Shown here one piece after another: positions 15,049-24,173 of a stretch of DNA of 64,000 nucleotides (position 1 is the stretch's first letter; every line of letters starts with the position of its first letter). A program made the translations under genes and the position numbers. The notes under the pieces are model-generated. The model was not told the DNA's origin. It did not search any database and saw only the letters and a program-made list of their open reading frames with translations. The stretch is from positions 50,563-114,562 of IMG/VR virus record IMGVR_UViG_3300031111_000001. The stretch is one strand, 5' to 3'. The DNA is from a virus.

Positions 15049-15061
15049 CCCGTTCGTCCTC

Positions 15062-15090
15062 TTAGTCGTTTGGTCACCCGTGTCTGGATG
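15062..15090 (-). promoter_or_regulatory. Phage promoter element, copy 3
   Basis: Read on the minus strand: TCATCCAGACACGGGTGACC then AAACGACTAAG; diverged in the middle from copies 1 and 2 but the 15-base core and GACTAA end are kept. It fills the 43-base gap between the DnaE stop and the 15048 start, so it begins a new transcript for the SSB/RecA block. Confidence 0.6.
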
Positions 15091-15091
15091 A

Positions 15092-18000
15092 CTATTTCTT
15101 GAGGTTGAAGATTTTTTTCAGAATCTCCAAAGTTTCCATGTATTTCTCGTTGGGGCCAGCGTTGAACTTGGCGTTCTGCGGCGAGTAGGTGAACAGCACG
15201 TAGCAATCCAACTCCTCGTTGAAGATGCACCTGTTCGCCATATCCCCAATCTTCGCGGAATCCGCGCCCAGAACCTTTTGGAACTGTGCGGAAGAACACA
15301 CGATCAGCTTGGGCTGGACGGCTTTGATTTCGGCCTTCAAGAAGACCTCTGGGCACCTCTCGCAACACTCCTTCGGGGCGTTGTTGATCAGCCCGAAGTT
15401 GCACTTGAGCGGGGAGGTGTAGTAGACCTTCGTGGTCTTGATTCCGATGTAGTCGAGGCACTCCAGCAACCACCTCGTCACCTTGGACGAGAAGTGGGCC
15501 GTCTCATGCTGGGTGGGGTTGTTGATCCACATGATGGCCGGTTTGTAGGCTGTCACGGGCATCAAGGGTGTCAGTTGGGAGTGCTGGGCAGCGCAGTTTG
15601 TGATCCCGTCCACAATCCCCTGGATCATCCCCTTGTCCACCGGGGGACGCTTTTCGTTGATCTCAAACTGCGGAAGCGTCTCAAAAAGCGAGAGCAGCTT
15701 CTTCAGGTTCAAGATGCGCCGGTCGTCGTCGATCTCGTACTCACCCAGGCTGTGGAAGGCGTCGGCCATAAAAAGGGCCTCACGGACGCGCTTGTTGCAC
15801 TGCCGCTTGGTGATGCGATCCTCAAAATCCTTCGTGCTGAGAAAAACACCACCCTTGTCACGGACTTCTATGATGTGTTCCACGGCCTTGGTGCCCACAC
15901 CCTTGATGCAAGACAAGGGGGCGATGATCTCGCCATTGTCGATAATGTAGTCATCGCCAGCGGATCGGTTGATGTCAGGGAACTGCACGGGAATCCCCAT
16001 GCGCTTGCATTCCTTAATGTAAACCGGCAAGTTGTCCCTTTTGGTCGTTTTGGACAATAGAGCGCACATGTACTCCACCGGATAGTGGAGCTTCAGATAC
16101 ATGCTCCACGCGCTCAGATGTGTGTAGCAACAGGCGTGCGACTTGTTGAAGGAATAGTTGGCAAAGGACACCATCTTACCGAAAGTATCCTCGGCAACCT
16201 CTTTGTTGATCCCGTTGGAAACGCAGCCGGTGACAAAGTGTTCCTTGTGCTTGTTGAACTCGTCCGCACCCAGCTTTTTGCCCACGATCTTGCGCATCTT
16301 GTCGGCTTCGGCGAAGGTGAATCCGCCCATATCAACGAAGATTCGCATCATCTGCTCCTGATAAATCAGGACGCCCTTGGTGGGCTTCAGGATGGCCTCG
16401 ATCTCCGCGCAGGAATATGTCTCGTAATCGTCCCCACGGGCGATCCGGGCATACCGCTCAGTCTCACCAGACTCCAAAGAGCCGGGCCGGTTCAGTGCGG
16501 TTATGTCAGTGACCTCGTTGAAGTTCTGCGCGTTGATGGCCTTGAGCCACCGCCTGGACGAATCGGACTCAAACTGGAAGATGCCGATGGAATCTCCCTC
16601 GGAGAATGCCTTCATGACCTTCTCGTCGTTCAGGGGCAGCTTGGTGAACTCGATGTCCACCCCGTGGCCGTCCTTGATCAGCTTCGCGGTATGGTTCAGC
16701 ACAGAGAGCGTACCCAGTCCCAAAAGGTCCATCTTGATCAACCCAAAGGGCTTCTCACACGTTCTCTTGTCCCAGCAGATGGCCTCCGTATCCTCCTTGT
16801 GAACGATGGCCGCACAGTCGATCAGAGGCCGCTTGGCGACGATCAGACCAGCCGCATGCACGCCCATCTGGCGAATCCTGCCATTCAGCTTCAGGGCCTG
16901 TTCCACGATGATCGGGTAGTCCTGTTTGAACTGGATCAGTTCAGGGATGTGGTCGAACGCTTCGGCGTCCGTGTAGGTGCCCACAACCTTGCCGGAATCG
17001 TCCTTGAGAGTGCCTGCTTCGATCAGCTTGGACAGCTTGTTGACCTTGTCCAGCGGAATGCCAGACAGCCTGGACACGTCTCGGAAAGCCGACTTCGCCT
17101 TCAGGTAGGAGAACGTCGAGATCGAAGCCGTCTTGTCGTGACCGTACTTGCCGCGCACGTACTCAAACACCTCGGCCCGCCGATCATCTTGGAAGTCGAT
17201 GTCGATGTCGGGGTAGTCGATGCGCTCCGGGTTCAGGAACCGCTCAAAGTACAGTTCGAATTCCAGCGGATCGACTTGCGTGATGTCGAGCAGATAGCAG
17301 ACCAGAGAGCCGCAGGACGAACCACGGGCGGGGCCAACCATGATCCCTTGTTCGCGGGACCAGCGGATCACATCCTCCACAACGAGGAAGTACGTGGTGA
17401 AGTCTTTGCCCTTGATGACCTCGATCTCGTAGAGCAGCCTCTTCTGGTACTCGGCGTGGCGTTCGGCGGGAATCACCCCGGCGATCTTGCGTCTCCACCC
17501 CTCCATCAGCTTCTGGCCGAAGATTTTCTCGTCGGCTTCCACGTAGGGACTGGGCAGTTCGATGGGGAAGTCGGGCATTTCCACGGCCCAGCACTTCTGG
17601 GCGACCTCCACGGTATTCTTCATGGCAGTCATCCAGACCTCGTCGGGCATGTAGCCCAAGGCCCGGAAGTCAGCCGCCATTTCGGCGATGGACTTCATGT
17701 AGAAGGTGGTGCCCATGCGCCACCGCTTGGGATCGTTGATGCTCCGATTGGACTGGATCGCCAGTAGAATATCGTGCGTCTGGGCGTCCTCGGCGCGGGC
17801 ATAGTGGGCGTCGTTGGTGGCGACCAGCTTGGTGCCATACTGCTGCGAAAGGGCCATGGCCCGCTCGTTGACGATCCGCTGAAGGTCACCACGGCCCCCA
17901 CGGTCATCGATGATGACGTGGGGCATGACTTCCATGTAGAGGTCTTCGCCATACGCCTGATGGAGCATGGCGAAGATGTCCATGAAGTCGTCGCGGATCA

Positions 18001-18400
18001 GCGGGCCGATGCAGCATGCCGTGGTGACCACGCAGTCCTTGAAGTGCTTGATCTGATCAATGGTCAGGCGGGGCCGGTAGTAAAACTGCCGGTTCGCGAT
18101 GGTCAGATGCTTCATGATGGACTGAACACCGCTCCAGTTCTTCGCGAGAACATTCAGGTGGATGCGCTTCTCGCCCTTCTGGCCCTCTTTCGTTTCGGCG
18201 CAATAGAACTCGCAGCCGATGATGGGCTTCATGCCACGCGCCCTGGCCTTGCTGTAGAACTCGGGCAGACCAGAAATACAGGCATGATCCGTCATGGCGA
18301 CGGTGTTCACGCCCAACTCCTGTGCCCTGTCCAGCATCTCGTCGATCTTCATCAAGCCGTCGAGGGCGCTGTATTCTGTGTGATTGTGTAAATGGATCAT
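15092..18400 (-). CDS. dnaE: DNA polymerase III alpha (DnaE) fused to a UDG-like domain
   Basis: 1102 residues. The N-terminal PHP domain begins MIHLHNHTEYS with MTDHACISG (36-44); the C-family polymerase active site YPDIDIDF (396-403) and GIFQFES follow, with SFNKSHACCY-type helix-hairpin residues later. From about 943 the usual DnaE OB/tau-binding end is replaced by about 160 residues resembling family 4 uracil-DNA glycosylases: KVTRWLLECLDYIGI, YYTSPLKCNF, CCERCP, KPKLIV-like QPKLIVCSS and FTYSPQN. The glycosylase active-site GEAPG is not present (MWINNP instead), so this domain is probably a binding module. Four of its Cys could hold an iron-sulfur cluster. Main phage replicase by context. 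Confidence 0.92.
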   Translation of the reverse strand: MIHLHNHTEYSALDGLMKIDEMLDRAQELGVNTVAMTDHACISGLPEFYSKARARGMKPIIGCEFYCAETKEGQKGEKRIHLNVLAKNWSGVQSIMKHLTIANRQFYYRPRLTIDQIKHFKDCVVTTACCIGPLIRDDFMDIFAMLHQAYGEDLYMEVMPHVIIDDRGGRGDLQRIVNERAMALSQQYGTKLVATNDAHYARAEDAQTHDILLAIQSNRSINDPKRWRMGTTFYMKSIAEMAADFRALGYMPDEVWMTAMKNTVEVAQKCWAVEMPDFPIELPSPYVEADEKIFGQKLMEGWRRKIAGVIPAERHAEYQKRLLYEIEVIKGKDFTTYFLVVEDVIRWSREQGIMVGPARGSSCGSLVCYLLDITQVDPLEFELYFERFLNPERIDYPDIDIDFQDDRRAEVFEYVRGKYGHDKTASISTFSYLKAKSAFRDVSRLSGIPLDKVNKLSKLIEAGTLKDDSGKVVGTYTDAEAFDHIPELIQFKQDYPIIVEQALKLNGRIRQMGVHAAGLIVAKRPLIDCAAIVHKEDTEAICWDKRTCEKPFGLIKMDLLGLGTLSVLNHTAKLIKDGHGVDIEFTKLPLNDEKVMKAFSEGDSIGIFQFESDSSRRWLKAINAQNFNEVTDITALNRPGSLESGETERYARIARGDDYETYSCAEIEAILKPTKGVLIYQEQMMRIFVDMGGFTFAEADKMRKIVGKKLGADEFNKHKEHFVTGCVSNGINKEVAEDTFGKMVSFANYSFNKSHACCYTHLSAWSMYLKLHYPVEYMCALLSKTTKRDNLPVYIKECKRMGIPVQFPDINRSAGDDYIIDNGEIIAPLSCIKGVGTKAVEHIIEVRDKGGVFLSTKDFEDRITKRQCNKRVREALFMADAFHSLGEYEIDDDRRILNLKKLLSLFETLPQFEINEKRPPVDKGMIQGIVDGITNCAAQHSQLTPLMPVTAYKPAIMWINNPTQHETAHFSSKVTRWLLECLDYIGIKTTKVYYTSPLKCNFGLINNAPKECCERCPEVFLKAEIKAVQPKLIVCSSAQFQKVLGADSAKIGDMANRCIFNEELDCYVLFTYSPQNAKFNAGPNEKYMETLEILKKIFNLKK

Positions 18401-18433
18401 ATACTTGTTGTCCTTCAGGGACGCGCTTGGAAG

Positions 18434-18856
18434 CTACTCAAACAGCAAGTAGTCGTTCTGCCGAAGCAGTTCTTCAAACTTGTCGAGTAGGTCTTCGACG
18501 TGTCTTTCAGCTTGGCGAATGCCGGTTATTTGTTCAGAGGGGACGTTCTTGTTGAACAGCCGCGCAGCATGGTTTTTGAGTCCCTGTGCGGCGGCGATAA
18601 TGATTTTTTGTTCGTTCTGAGTGAACGTGCGAAGCATCCGCTCAATATCCATGATGGCGATCAGAGGCTCCTCAAAAGAGGGGCAGGCGAGGCACATGCA
18701 GACGCCTTGCGCGTCAAACACGCTTGTCTCGCCCCAGCGAAAACGACCACCACGGATGGCGTCACGTTCATCGAAATAGAACTTGATGCAACTTTCGGCA
18801 CTAGAGAAGCGGATTTCTTCGATAACGAAAGTGTTAAATGCCTGTTCTTGCGACAT
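18434..18856 (-). CDS. Protein of unknown function (140 aa)
   Basis: Mixed N-terminal half (FVIEEIRFSSAESCIKFYF) and helical C-terminal half with coiled-coil character (HVEDLLDKFEELLRQ). Located between the SF2 helicase and the polymerase in the first minus-strand unit. No family recognised. Confidence 0.6.
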   Translation of the reverse strand: MSQEQAFNTFVIEEIRFSSAESCIKFYFDERDAIRGGRFRWGETSVFDAQGVCMCLACPSFEEPLIAIMDIERMLRTFTQNEQKIIIAAAQGLKNHAARLFNKNVPSEQITGIRQAERHVEDLLDKFEELLRQNDYLLFE

Positions 18857-18857
18857 G

Positions 18858-20264
18858 CTATATGATCCTAAAACCCTCCTCTTGTTGAACGAGTCTGTAC
18901 CTACGCATAGAATGCTCTTCTAACTTGTGATGAAACCTGTCGATGAAATCGATTATGACGCAGTAGTTCTGTTCCTCCTTTGGCCGCATGGCGCGACCTG
19001 TCCGTTGGAAAAGCGCTGGTGCAGATTTGGTCCCTCCAGCCAGCACGACTGCCCCAATACAATCTGTGTCTACACCTTCGTCAAAGATGTTGGTGCAGAT
19101 GATACAGTCCCTTTTGCCACTCGCTAAAGCAGCAATTGCTTCTTCTCGCTCACCTGTGTTGTCTTCTCCATCGACATATTGAGCATTCACTCCTGCGTCT
19201 GTGAACATTTCCAGCAGTGTCCTGCCGTGTTCTTTTTCGACGACGATCACAAGAGCTTTTTTGCCCATTCCAATGAGCGTTTTTGTTTGGTCAATGATCA
19301 CGCGGTTGCGGTATGCATTCCCGATGATGCCCTGCTCGTAAATGTCTCTCCAGTTGCGCAGTCGCTTCAGGCTTTTCGGCTCGTCAATGTAGTAGAATTT
19401 GAATAGCGGACGGGCGAGATACCCACGCTCGATCAATTCTGTGGCCGTGACCTTCGCGATGATGGGGCCAGTAATGCCCTCCAGCATCAGGTTGGCTTCC
19501 TGATCATCATGCATGAACGGCGTAGCCGTGAGGCCAAAGCGGAAGTGCGCATTGTGGCATGCGTTGGCGGCACGCCAAAAGTAGGACGCACCAGCCCGGT
19601 GCGCCTCGTCGATGAAGAGGCATTGATACTTGGCAAGCTCGTCGTTGATCTGCCTTGCCTTTTTTGGGTTTTTGCCCATTCGCTGGATGGTTTGAACCAT
19701 TGCGAAAGTGATCTTGCCCGGCTCATAAACACCGTCGCCAATCAGACCAAACTGGTCGGCGAACTCCGGTAGCCGGGAAAGATACCTGCGATGCGACTGG
19801 CGCATCAGGTTGACCCTGTGCGTCAAAAAGATCGTGGGCACCCCTAGAGCCTTTGTAGCGGCTGCGGAAACCTCCGTCTTCCCCGATCCAGTAGCAAGAT
19901 GAACGATCCCTCGCTTCTGTTCCAGCATGTCTTGCAGGGTTTTCTCTTGATAATCCCGCAAGGTGGTGCCGTGCAGCGTATGGTCGCCAAGCCGTCCAAC
20001 CGGGTTATTGCGCTCGTCTGCGATCTCGTACTGGACATTCGCAGCATGGAGCGCGGCCACAACTCTGGGAGTAAAGCCAGTAAGGAAGTGGAAATTCTGG
20101 GTGTTGTAGTAGGATTGGATGCCGTCCCATTGGATACCTCGCTTCCGGGCTATGTGTTCGGCTCCCTTCACTTTGTACGACAGTGTCTCGTACAAAATCT
20201 TCTGGGCTTCCCAGTCTTCCCCCACAACCCGCGTGAAAATGTCTCCGACTACGAGTCGAATCAT
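18858..20264 (-). CDS. SF2 DNA helicase (UvsW/T5 D10-like)
   Basis: 468 residues. Motif Q region TLRDYQEKTL, Walker A ATGSGKTE, motif II FIDEAHR, motif III GLTATPF, motif IV-V (GEREEAIAALASGKRD, NIFDEGVDTD) and motif VI QRTGRAMRPKE are all present and in order. An N-terminal extension of about 100 residues may bind branched DNA. UvsW-type helicases remodel recombination intermediates and control origin use. It is the first gene left of the divergent control region. Confidence 0.9.
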   Translation of the reverse strand: MIRLVVGDIFTRVVGEDWEAQKILYETLSYKVKGAEHIARKRGIQWDGIQSYYNTQNFHFLTGFTPRVVAALHAANVQYEIADERNNPVGRLGDHTLHGTTLRDYQEKTLQDMLEQKRGIVHLATGSGKTEVSAAATKALGVPTIFLTHRVNLMRQSHRRYLSRLPEFADQFGLIGDGVYEPGKITFAMVQTIQRMGKNPKKARQINDELAKYQCLFIDEAHRAGASYFWRAANACHNAHFRFGLTATPFMHDDQEANLMLEGITGPIIAKVTATELIERGYLARPLFKFYYIDEPKSLKRLRNWRDIYEQGIIGNAYRNRVIIDQTKTLIGMGKKALVIVVEKEHGRTLLEMFTDAGVNAQYVDGEDNTGEREEAIAALASGKRDCIICTNIFDEGVDTDCIGAVVLAGGTKSAPALFQRTGRAMRPKEEQNYCVIIDFIDRFHHKLEEHSMRRYRLVQQEEGFRII

Positions 20265-20325
20265 TCTGGGGTGGACCTCCTCGTCCTGCGACGAGCGAGA
20301 TTCAGCGGCGGGTGCTGTCGTAGAG

Positions 20326-20355
20326 TTAGTCGGTCTGGGCTACGTGTCTGGATGA
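20326..20355 (-). promoter_or_regulatory. Phage promoter element, copy 4 (leftward)
   Basis: Minus strand: TCATCCAGACACGTAGCCCA then GACCGACTAA, preceded by a T/A-rich run. It drives the helicase/DnaE unit leftward, back to back with copy 5. Confidence 0.65.
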
Positions 20356-20548
20356 ATTTTTTTTCTGGCTATCAACGCGCATGCGCGATCTTACAGTCTT
20401 ATATAAATATATATTATATATATAATTATTAAGAATATAAGAACTCTTAGTCTCTGTTCAAAACTGCTTCGCAGTTTTTCGCGACGAGACTAAACGTGCG
20501 CTGGGGCGCTCGATTTTTGGCCGCGCAAAAACTTTTTTCGAGAAATTT
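20356..20548. other. AT-rich divergent region with nested inverted repeats, candidate origin
   Basis: About 190 gene-free bases between back-to-back promoters. 20395-20440 is almost pure A/T. To its right lies a nested inverted repeat: outer arms TTAGTCTC (20447-20454) and GAGACTAA (20486-20493), inner hairpin AAAACTGC/GCAGTTTT (20460-20467, 20471-20478). DNA-unwinding-type AT DNA beside a cruciform and between replication gene units suggests a replication origin or a switch region. The inner hairpin with T-run could also terminate transcription. Confidence 0.45.
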
Positions 20549-20580
20549 TCATCCAGACACGGGACTCGCTTCGTCCAATC
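20549..20580 (+). promoter_or_regulatory. Phage promoter element, copy 5 (rightward)
   Basis: TCATCCAGACACGGGACTCG at 20549-20568 preceded by AGAAATTT; the downstream half differs from the leftward copies. It lies 30 bases upstream of the 20608 gene and is the only rightward copy. Confidence 0.6.
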
Positions 20581-20607
20581 AGACGAACACACCAGCAAGG
20601 AGCGAGT

Positions 20608-21240
20608 ATGGATGAACGCATGCTGTACGAGAAAAAGTGGCATGATTATAGACTTTTATCACCAGAGGGCGCGAACTTCGTGTTTTTACAGGAGTTTATC
20701 GCAGCCTACAGGGCCTACTCCGAGATTCGAAGGGGCACCAGCTACATCAACCCCCTGAGTTACAAGCGAAAAAAGAAAGACCCAGAGACAGGAAAGCCGA
20801 AAACCACCAGCGTTTCTGTGCCGGTGGCAGAGGCCCCGTACCGCTGGCCGAGTTGGAAGGTGTTGGTCGAGCTTCGCCAGTGGGCCGACAGCCGGGGCAT
20901 GAAGTACGACAACTTCTGGGCCTGGGCGTTCAAGGCGACCATCGAGTGCCGCCACAGGTTTTTTGCCATCAACTACTGCAAAAGCAAGTGCGTACTGGGT
21001 AAAATTGCGGAATACGCCAAAGAATCCAAACTGATCCCTCTGTCGAAGCTGCCTCTCTTCAAACCCGAGAACTACCGGGGCTTTGAGGCACAGAACGACT
21101 ATTATTGGTACATCGTGTCCAGCGTGCGCGAGAAATATCTTGGCGAATACGTCGAGAAGCTCCGTACCGCAGCAGAAGATGGCCTGATCAGTTGGGATTT
21201 CTTGCAAACCTTTACCAAGGAGTTCAAGGAAAAAGTATGA
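20608..21240 (+). CDS. Protein of unknown function upstream of DnaB (210 aa)
   Basis: ATG at 20608 with AAGGAGCGAGT before it. Rich in aromatic and basic residues (YKRKKKDPETGKPKTT around 50-65), C-terminal half helical. First gene of the rightward unit and overlaps the helicase start (ATGA). A helicase loader or accessory is plausible from position only. Confidence 0.6.
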   Translation: MDERMLYEKKWHDYRLLSPEGANFVFLQEFIAAYRAYSEIRRGTSYINPLSYKRKKKDPETGKPKTTSVSVPVAEAPYRWPSWKVLVELRQWADSRGMKYDNFWAWAFKATIECRHRFFAINYCKSKCVLGKIAEYAKESKLIPLSKLPLFKPENYRGFEAQNDYYWYIVSSVREKYLGEYVEKLRTAAEDGLISWDFLQTFTKEFKEKV

Positions 21241-22544
21241 ATCAGCAGTTTGAGGAGAAGGTGTTGGCCTGTTTCTTGCGCTTGAAGGAGTTCACGGCCA
21301 TCACCGCACCGTTCCTGCAACCATCACTCTTCACCGATACGGTATTTCACAATCTCTACAAAATTGCTCACAACTTCTGGACGCTTTACGACGCCCAGCT
21401 TACAGAAGCTGGATTTTCCAAGGCGATGTCCAATCTTTTGGAAAGAAAGGTCATCGATAAGACGGAAGTCGGGGCCTACGTCGCCCGGTACAAACGTCTG
21501 CTCCAGGCTGATGTGAGTGACCACAAGTTCGTTATGGACGAATTGACGAACTTCGTGCGGCACCAGCGCACCAAGGCTCTGATTGAGAAGACCGTCAAGG
21601 AGTACCTGCCAAAGGGCAGGATCGACAACTTTCTTGCGGACGCCGAGGGCATTCGGGCAATCAGCGGCATTGGCCGTGTAGACGACGTGAGCTATTGGGC
21701 TGAAGAGCGGATCAAGCAGAGGTTTGAGAGGCGTGAGAGGGAAAAGATCGAGTGCATCCGTGGAATCACCACGGGCATCAAGCGGCTCGACGATGCCCTC
21801 CATAAGAGTGGCTGGTTGAAGCGAGAACTGTACGCAGTTCTTGGTGATTCCAAAGCCGGTAAGACACAGTTCCTGCTGTGGTGCGCGAATGCCGCAGCGT
21901 GGGCTGGATACCGCGTCGGGTACTGGACTTTTGAGACATCCACGGAGGTGCTTGAAGACCGCCTGGATGCCTTGAACGTCAACGTCCCGATCAGAAATGT
22001 CACCTCTCAGAACAAGGCCATCATCGACAAGATGATGGCGAACAGACCCACCGGGAACATTCACTTCTTCGAATATCCCACGAAAACCTGTACCCCGGCG
22101 AACATTCGCAACGACCTGCATCGCATGGCCGTGGCCGGGACTCCCATTCAGTTCGGCATCTTCGACTACCTCGACATCTCTAAGTCCGAACGCAGGTATG
22201 ACAGCAAGTGGGACGAGCAGGTTGCCGTTTTTGAGGACACTAGAGCAATTCTAGGCCGTCCTGAGAAAGGGGGTTTTGATATCCCCGGTCTGACCGGCAT
22301 TCAGGTTGGTCAGAAAGGCAGTGGAAAACAGATCGTCAGTGCGTCAGACGGCGCAGGGGCTTATGAGAAAATTGCCGTGGTGGATGGCGCATTGACCATC
22401 AGCGGCACAGAAGAGGACCGCAGAAATAACGAATTGTACATCAATTTGAGCCGGTTCCGTAACGCCCCGCCAATCACGCTAAAGATCAAAACCGATTATG
22501 AACGCGGACGCTTCTACAAAGAGTTCGTACAAACAGCAATTTAG
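21237..22544 (+). CDS. dnaB: DnaB-like replicative helicase
   Basis: 435 residues from the ATG at 21237. A small N-terminal domain (about 1-120), linker with charged helix, then the RecA-like core: Walker A LGDSKAGKTQ (202-211), catalytic-Glu region YWTFETS, Walker B-like FGIFDYLDIS and the C-terminal arginine-finger region. Hexameric 5'-3' helicase that unwinds the fork for the DnaE polymerase and works with the primase at 33851-34822. The track upstream of this ATG belongs to the previous gene. Confidence 0.85.
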   Translation: MNQQFEEKVLACFLRLKEFTAITAPFLQPSLFTDTVFHNLYKIAHNFWTLYDAQLTEAGFSKAMSNLLERKVIDKTEVGAYVARYKRLLQADVSDHKFVMDELTNFVRHQRTKALIEKTVKEYLPKGRIDNFLADAEGIRAISGIGRVDDVSYWAEERIKQRFERREREKIECIRGITTGIKRLDDALHKSGWLKRELYAVLGDSKAGKTQFLLWCANAAAWAGYRVGYWTFETSTEVLEDRLDALNVNVPIRNVTSQNKAIIDKMMANRPTGNIHFFEYPTKTCTPANIRNDLHRMAVAGTPIQFGIFDYLDISKSERRYDSKWDEQVAVFEDTRAILGRPEKGGFDIPGLTGIQVGQKGSGKQIVSASDGAGAYEKIAVVDGALTISGTEEDRRNNELYINLSRFRNAPPITLKIKTDYERGRFYKEFVQTAI

Positions 22545-22547
22545 GGG

Positions 22548-22576
22548 TTGACAGAGTAGGAATTTTCGCTTACCTT
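22548..22576 (+). promoter_or_regulatory. Promoter TTGACA-N17-TACCTT
   Basis: TTGACA 22548-22553, 17-base spacer, TACCTT 22571-22576, then CGCAATC. Serves the Rha-family gene. One of the repeated right-arm promoters. Confidence 0.6.
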
Positions 22577-22677
22577 CGCAATCATTCAACGGCAACCACC
22601 TTTGGGCGGGGCCGTCTTCGTTTGGCCGAAGTGTAGCGATTTTTAATTACCAGCGCAACCAAAACAAGGAGAAGCAT

Positions 22678-24084
22678 GTGAGTATTATCACCTTCAATTA
22701 CAACGGAAATCGCATCCGGGGGATCGAGCAGGACCACAAGGTCGGATTTTCCATGCGTGACATCATCCGTGCCCATGGCCTGGACCTGAAGGCCGACGGT
22801 ATGCGGATAGCAGCGGCTCTGAACCAGTGCCCCGATAAGGGCGGTTCTTTCACCATGTCTCGCTCCAATTGCCCGGAACTGTTCGACAACGTCGGCAGGC
22901 GCGGCGGTACGCAGCGCAAGATGTTGACCCTGGAGTCCATGAATATCCTCGCCAAGGCCAAGACGCCCTACGGCAGGGCCATCAAAGCCATGCTCCCGTG
23001 GGCCGAGCGGTACTCCGTACTCACCCACGGCCAGCCCGTTTTCAAGACCGGCCCGACCACCACAGCCAAGAAGACCGGCAAGGCCGTGCCCTTCACGGCC
23101 AAGGGTGAGATCATCCCGGCCAACGCCGCCGATCTGGTCACCATCGTGGACGGCAAGCCCATGACCACCTCTCTGATCGTGGCCGAGAAGTTCGGGAAGG
23201 ACCACAAGACTGTGCTGCGTAATGTGCAACTGTGCGAATGTTCTGAGCAATTCGCCCAGCACAATTTTGTGCCCGGCTCATATTTGGATAAGAACAGCCA
23301 GTCCCGCAAGATGACCCTCATGACCCGCGACGGCTTCACCTTCCTCGCCATGGGCTTCACCGGCAAGAAGGCTGCGAAGTTCAAGGAGGACTACATCGCC
23401 GCCTTCAACATGATGGAGCAGCGCCTCATGAGCCAGACCACGGCCCCGGCCACCCTGGACATGACCACCATGATCCCTGCGCTCACCAATGCCATCGCCC
23501 CTGTGATTGCCAACACCATGGCCGACGCCATCGCCAAGCGTGAGGACAGCCTGGGCCGTCGCATGGACGAGATCAACCGGCTGAACCGCGAAGCCGCCCA
23601 AAACGATCTCGCCCGGCTGGGCAACCACTTCAGTGCGCTGGGCGTCAAGCTGGACCAGACCACGGCTGACCACGCGAACCTCAAACGGGAAATGACCTTG
23701 GCCCTTCAGACCATGGCCGAGCGCGAGAAGATTCGCCGGGCCACCGAGATCAAGCGGACCAATCGGCTCCGGTTCACCAACGCCGTGGTCGCCGCCGCCA
23801 CCCGTGACGGGGCCAACCCGCAGGACTACTACAACAAGGTCTACGACACCATGGAGGCCCGTGGGTACATCAATCTCAGCGGCAGACCCCGCAAGATGCC
23901 CAAGGTGGAGTTCGTCGAAATGTGGGGCATGCTTCCCAAGGCGTTCGCCGTCATGGCCGAACTGCTCTACGGCGACGAGGCGTTCGACGTGCTGATCACC
24001 AATACCTACGACATGCCGCCGAACGCCCCCACGGCCCAGGCCACCACTCCCGGTGCCATCGCCAGCGGCACGCTGATCAACTAG
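22678..24084 (+). CDS. Antirepressor-like protein with Rha domain
   Basis: GTG start at 22678, six bases after AAGGAG plus AAGCAT. 468 residues. N-terminal segment with BRO/antirepressor-like features (GFSMRDIIRAHG, TLESMNILAKAKTPYGRAI), then a Rha phage-regulatory domain: LVTIVDGKPMTTSLIVAEKF, DHKTVLRNV, MTRDGFTFLAMGFTGKKAAK and FNMMEQRLM. A helical C-terminus follows. Rha proteins act in phage gene regulation; here it probably controls phage or host transcription early. The fusion of two such domains is less common. Confidence 0.8.
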   Translation: MSIITFNYNGNRIRGIEQDHKVGFSMRDIIRAHGLDLKADGMRIAAALNQCPDKGGSFTMSRSNCPELFDNVGRRGGTQRKMLTLESMNILAKAKTPYGRAIKAMLPWAERYSVLTHGQPVFKTGPTTTAKKTGKAVPFTAKGEIIPANAADLVTIVDGKPMTTSLIVAEKFGKDHKTVLRNVQLCECSEQFAQHNFVPGSYLDKNSQSRKMTLMTRDGFTFLAMGFTGKKAAKFKEDYIAAFNMMEQRLMSQTTAPATLDMTTMIPALTNAIAPVIANTMADAIAKREDSLGRRMDEINRLNREAAQNDLARLGNHFSALGVKLDQTTADHANLKREMTLALQTMAEREKIRRATEIKRTNRLRFTNAVVAAATRDGANPQDYYNKVYDTMEARGYINLSGRPRKMPKVEFVEMWGMLPKAFAVMAELLYGDEAFDVLITNTYDMPPNAPTAQATTPGAIASGTLIN

Positions 24085-24103
24085 GGGCATTTTTGCGCCC
24101 AAA

Positions 24104-24129
24104 GCGGAGGTGGGTTCGCTCACCTCCGC
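24104..24129 (+). terminator. Hairpin after the Rha gene
   Basis: GCGGAGGTG (24104-24112) pairs with CACCTCCGC (24121-24129). No T-run after it, so termination is uncertain. Confidence 0.4.
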
Positions 24130-24173
24130 AACCAAAATCCTTCGCAACACAAACAATTAACAAGGAGAATTTT

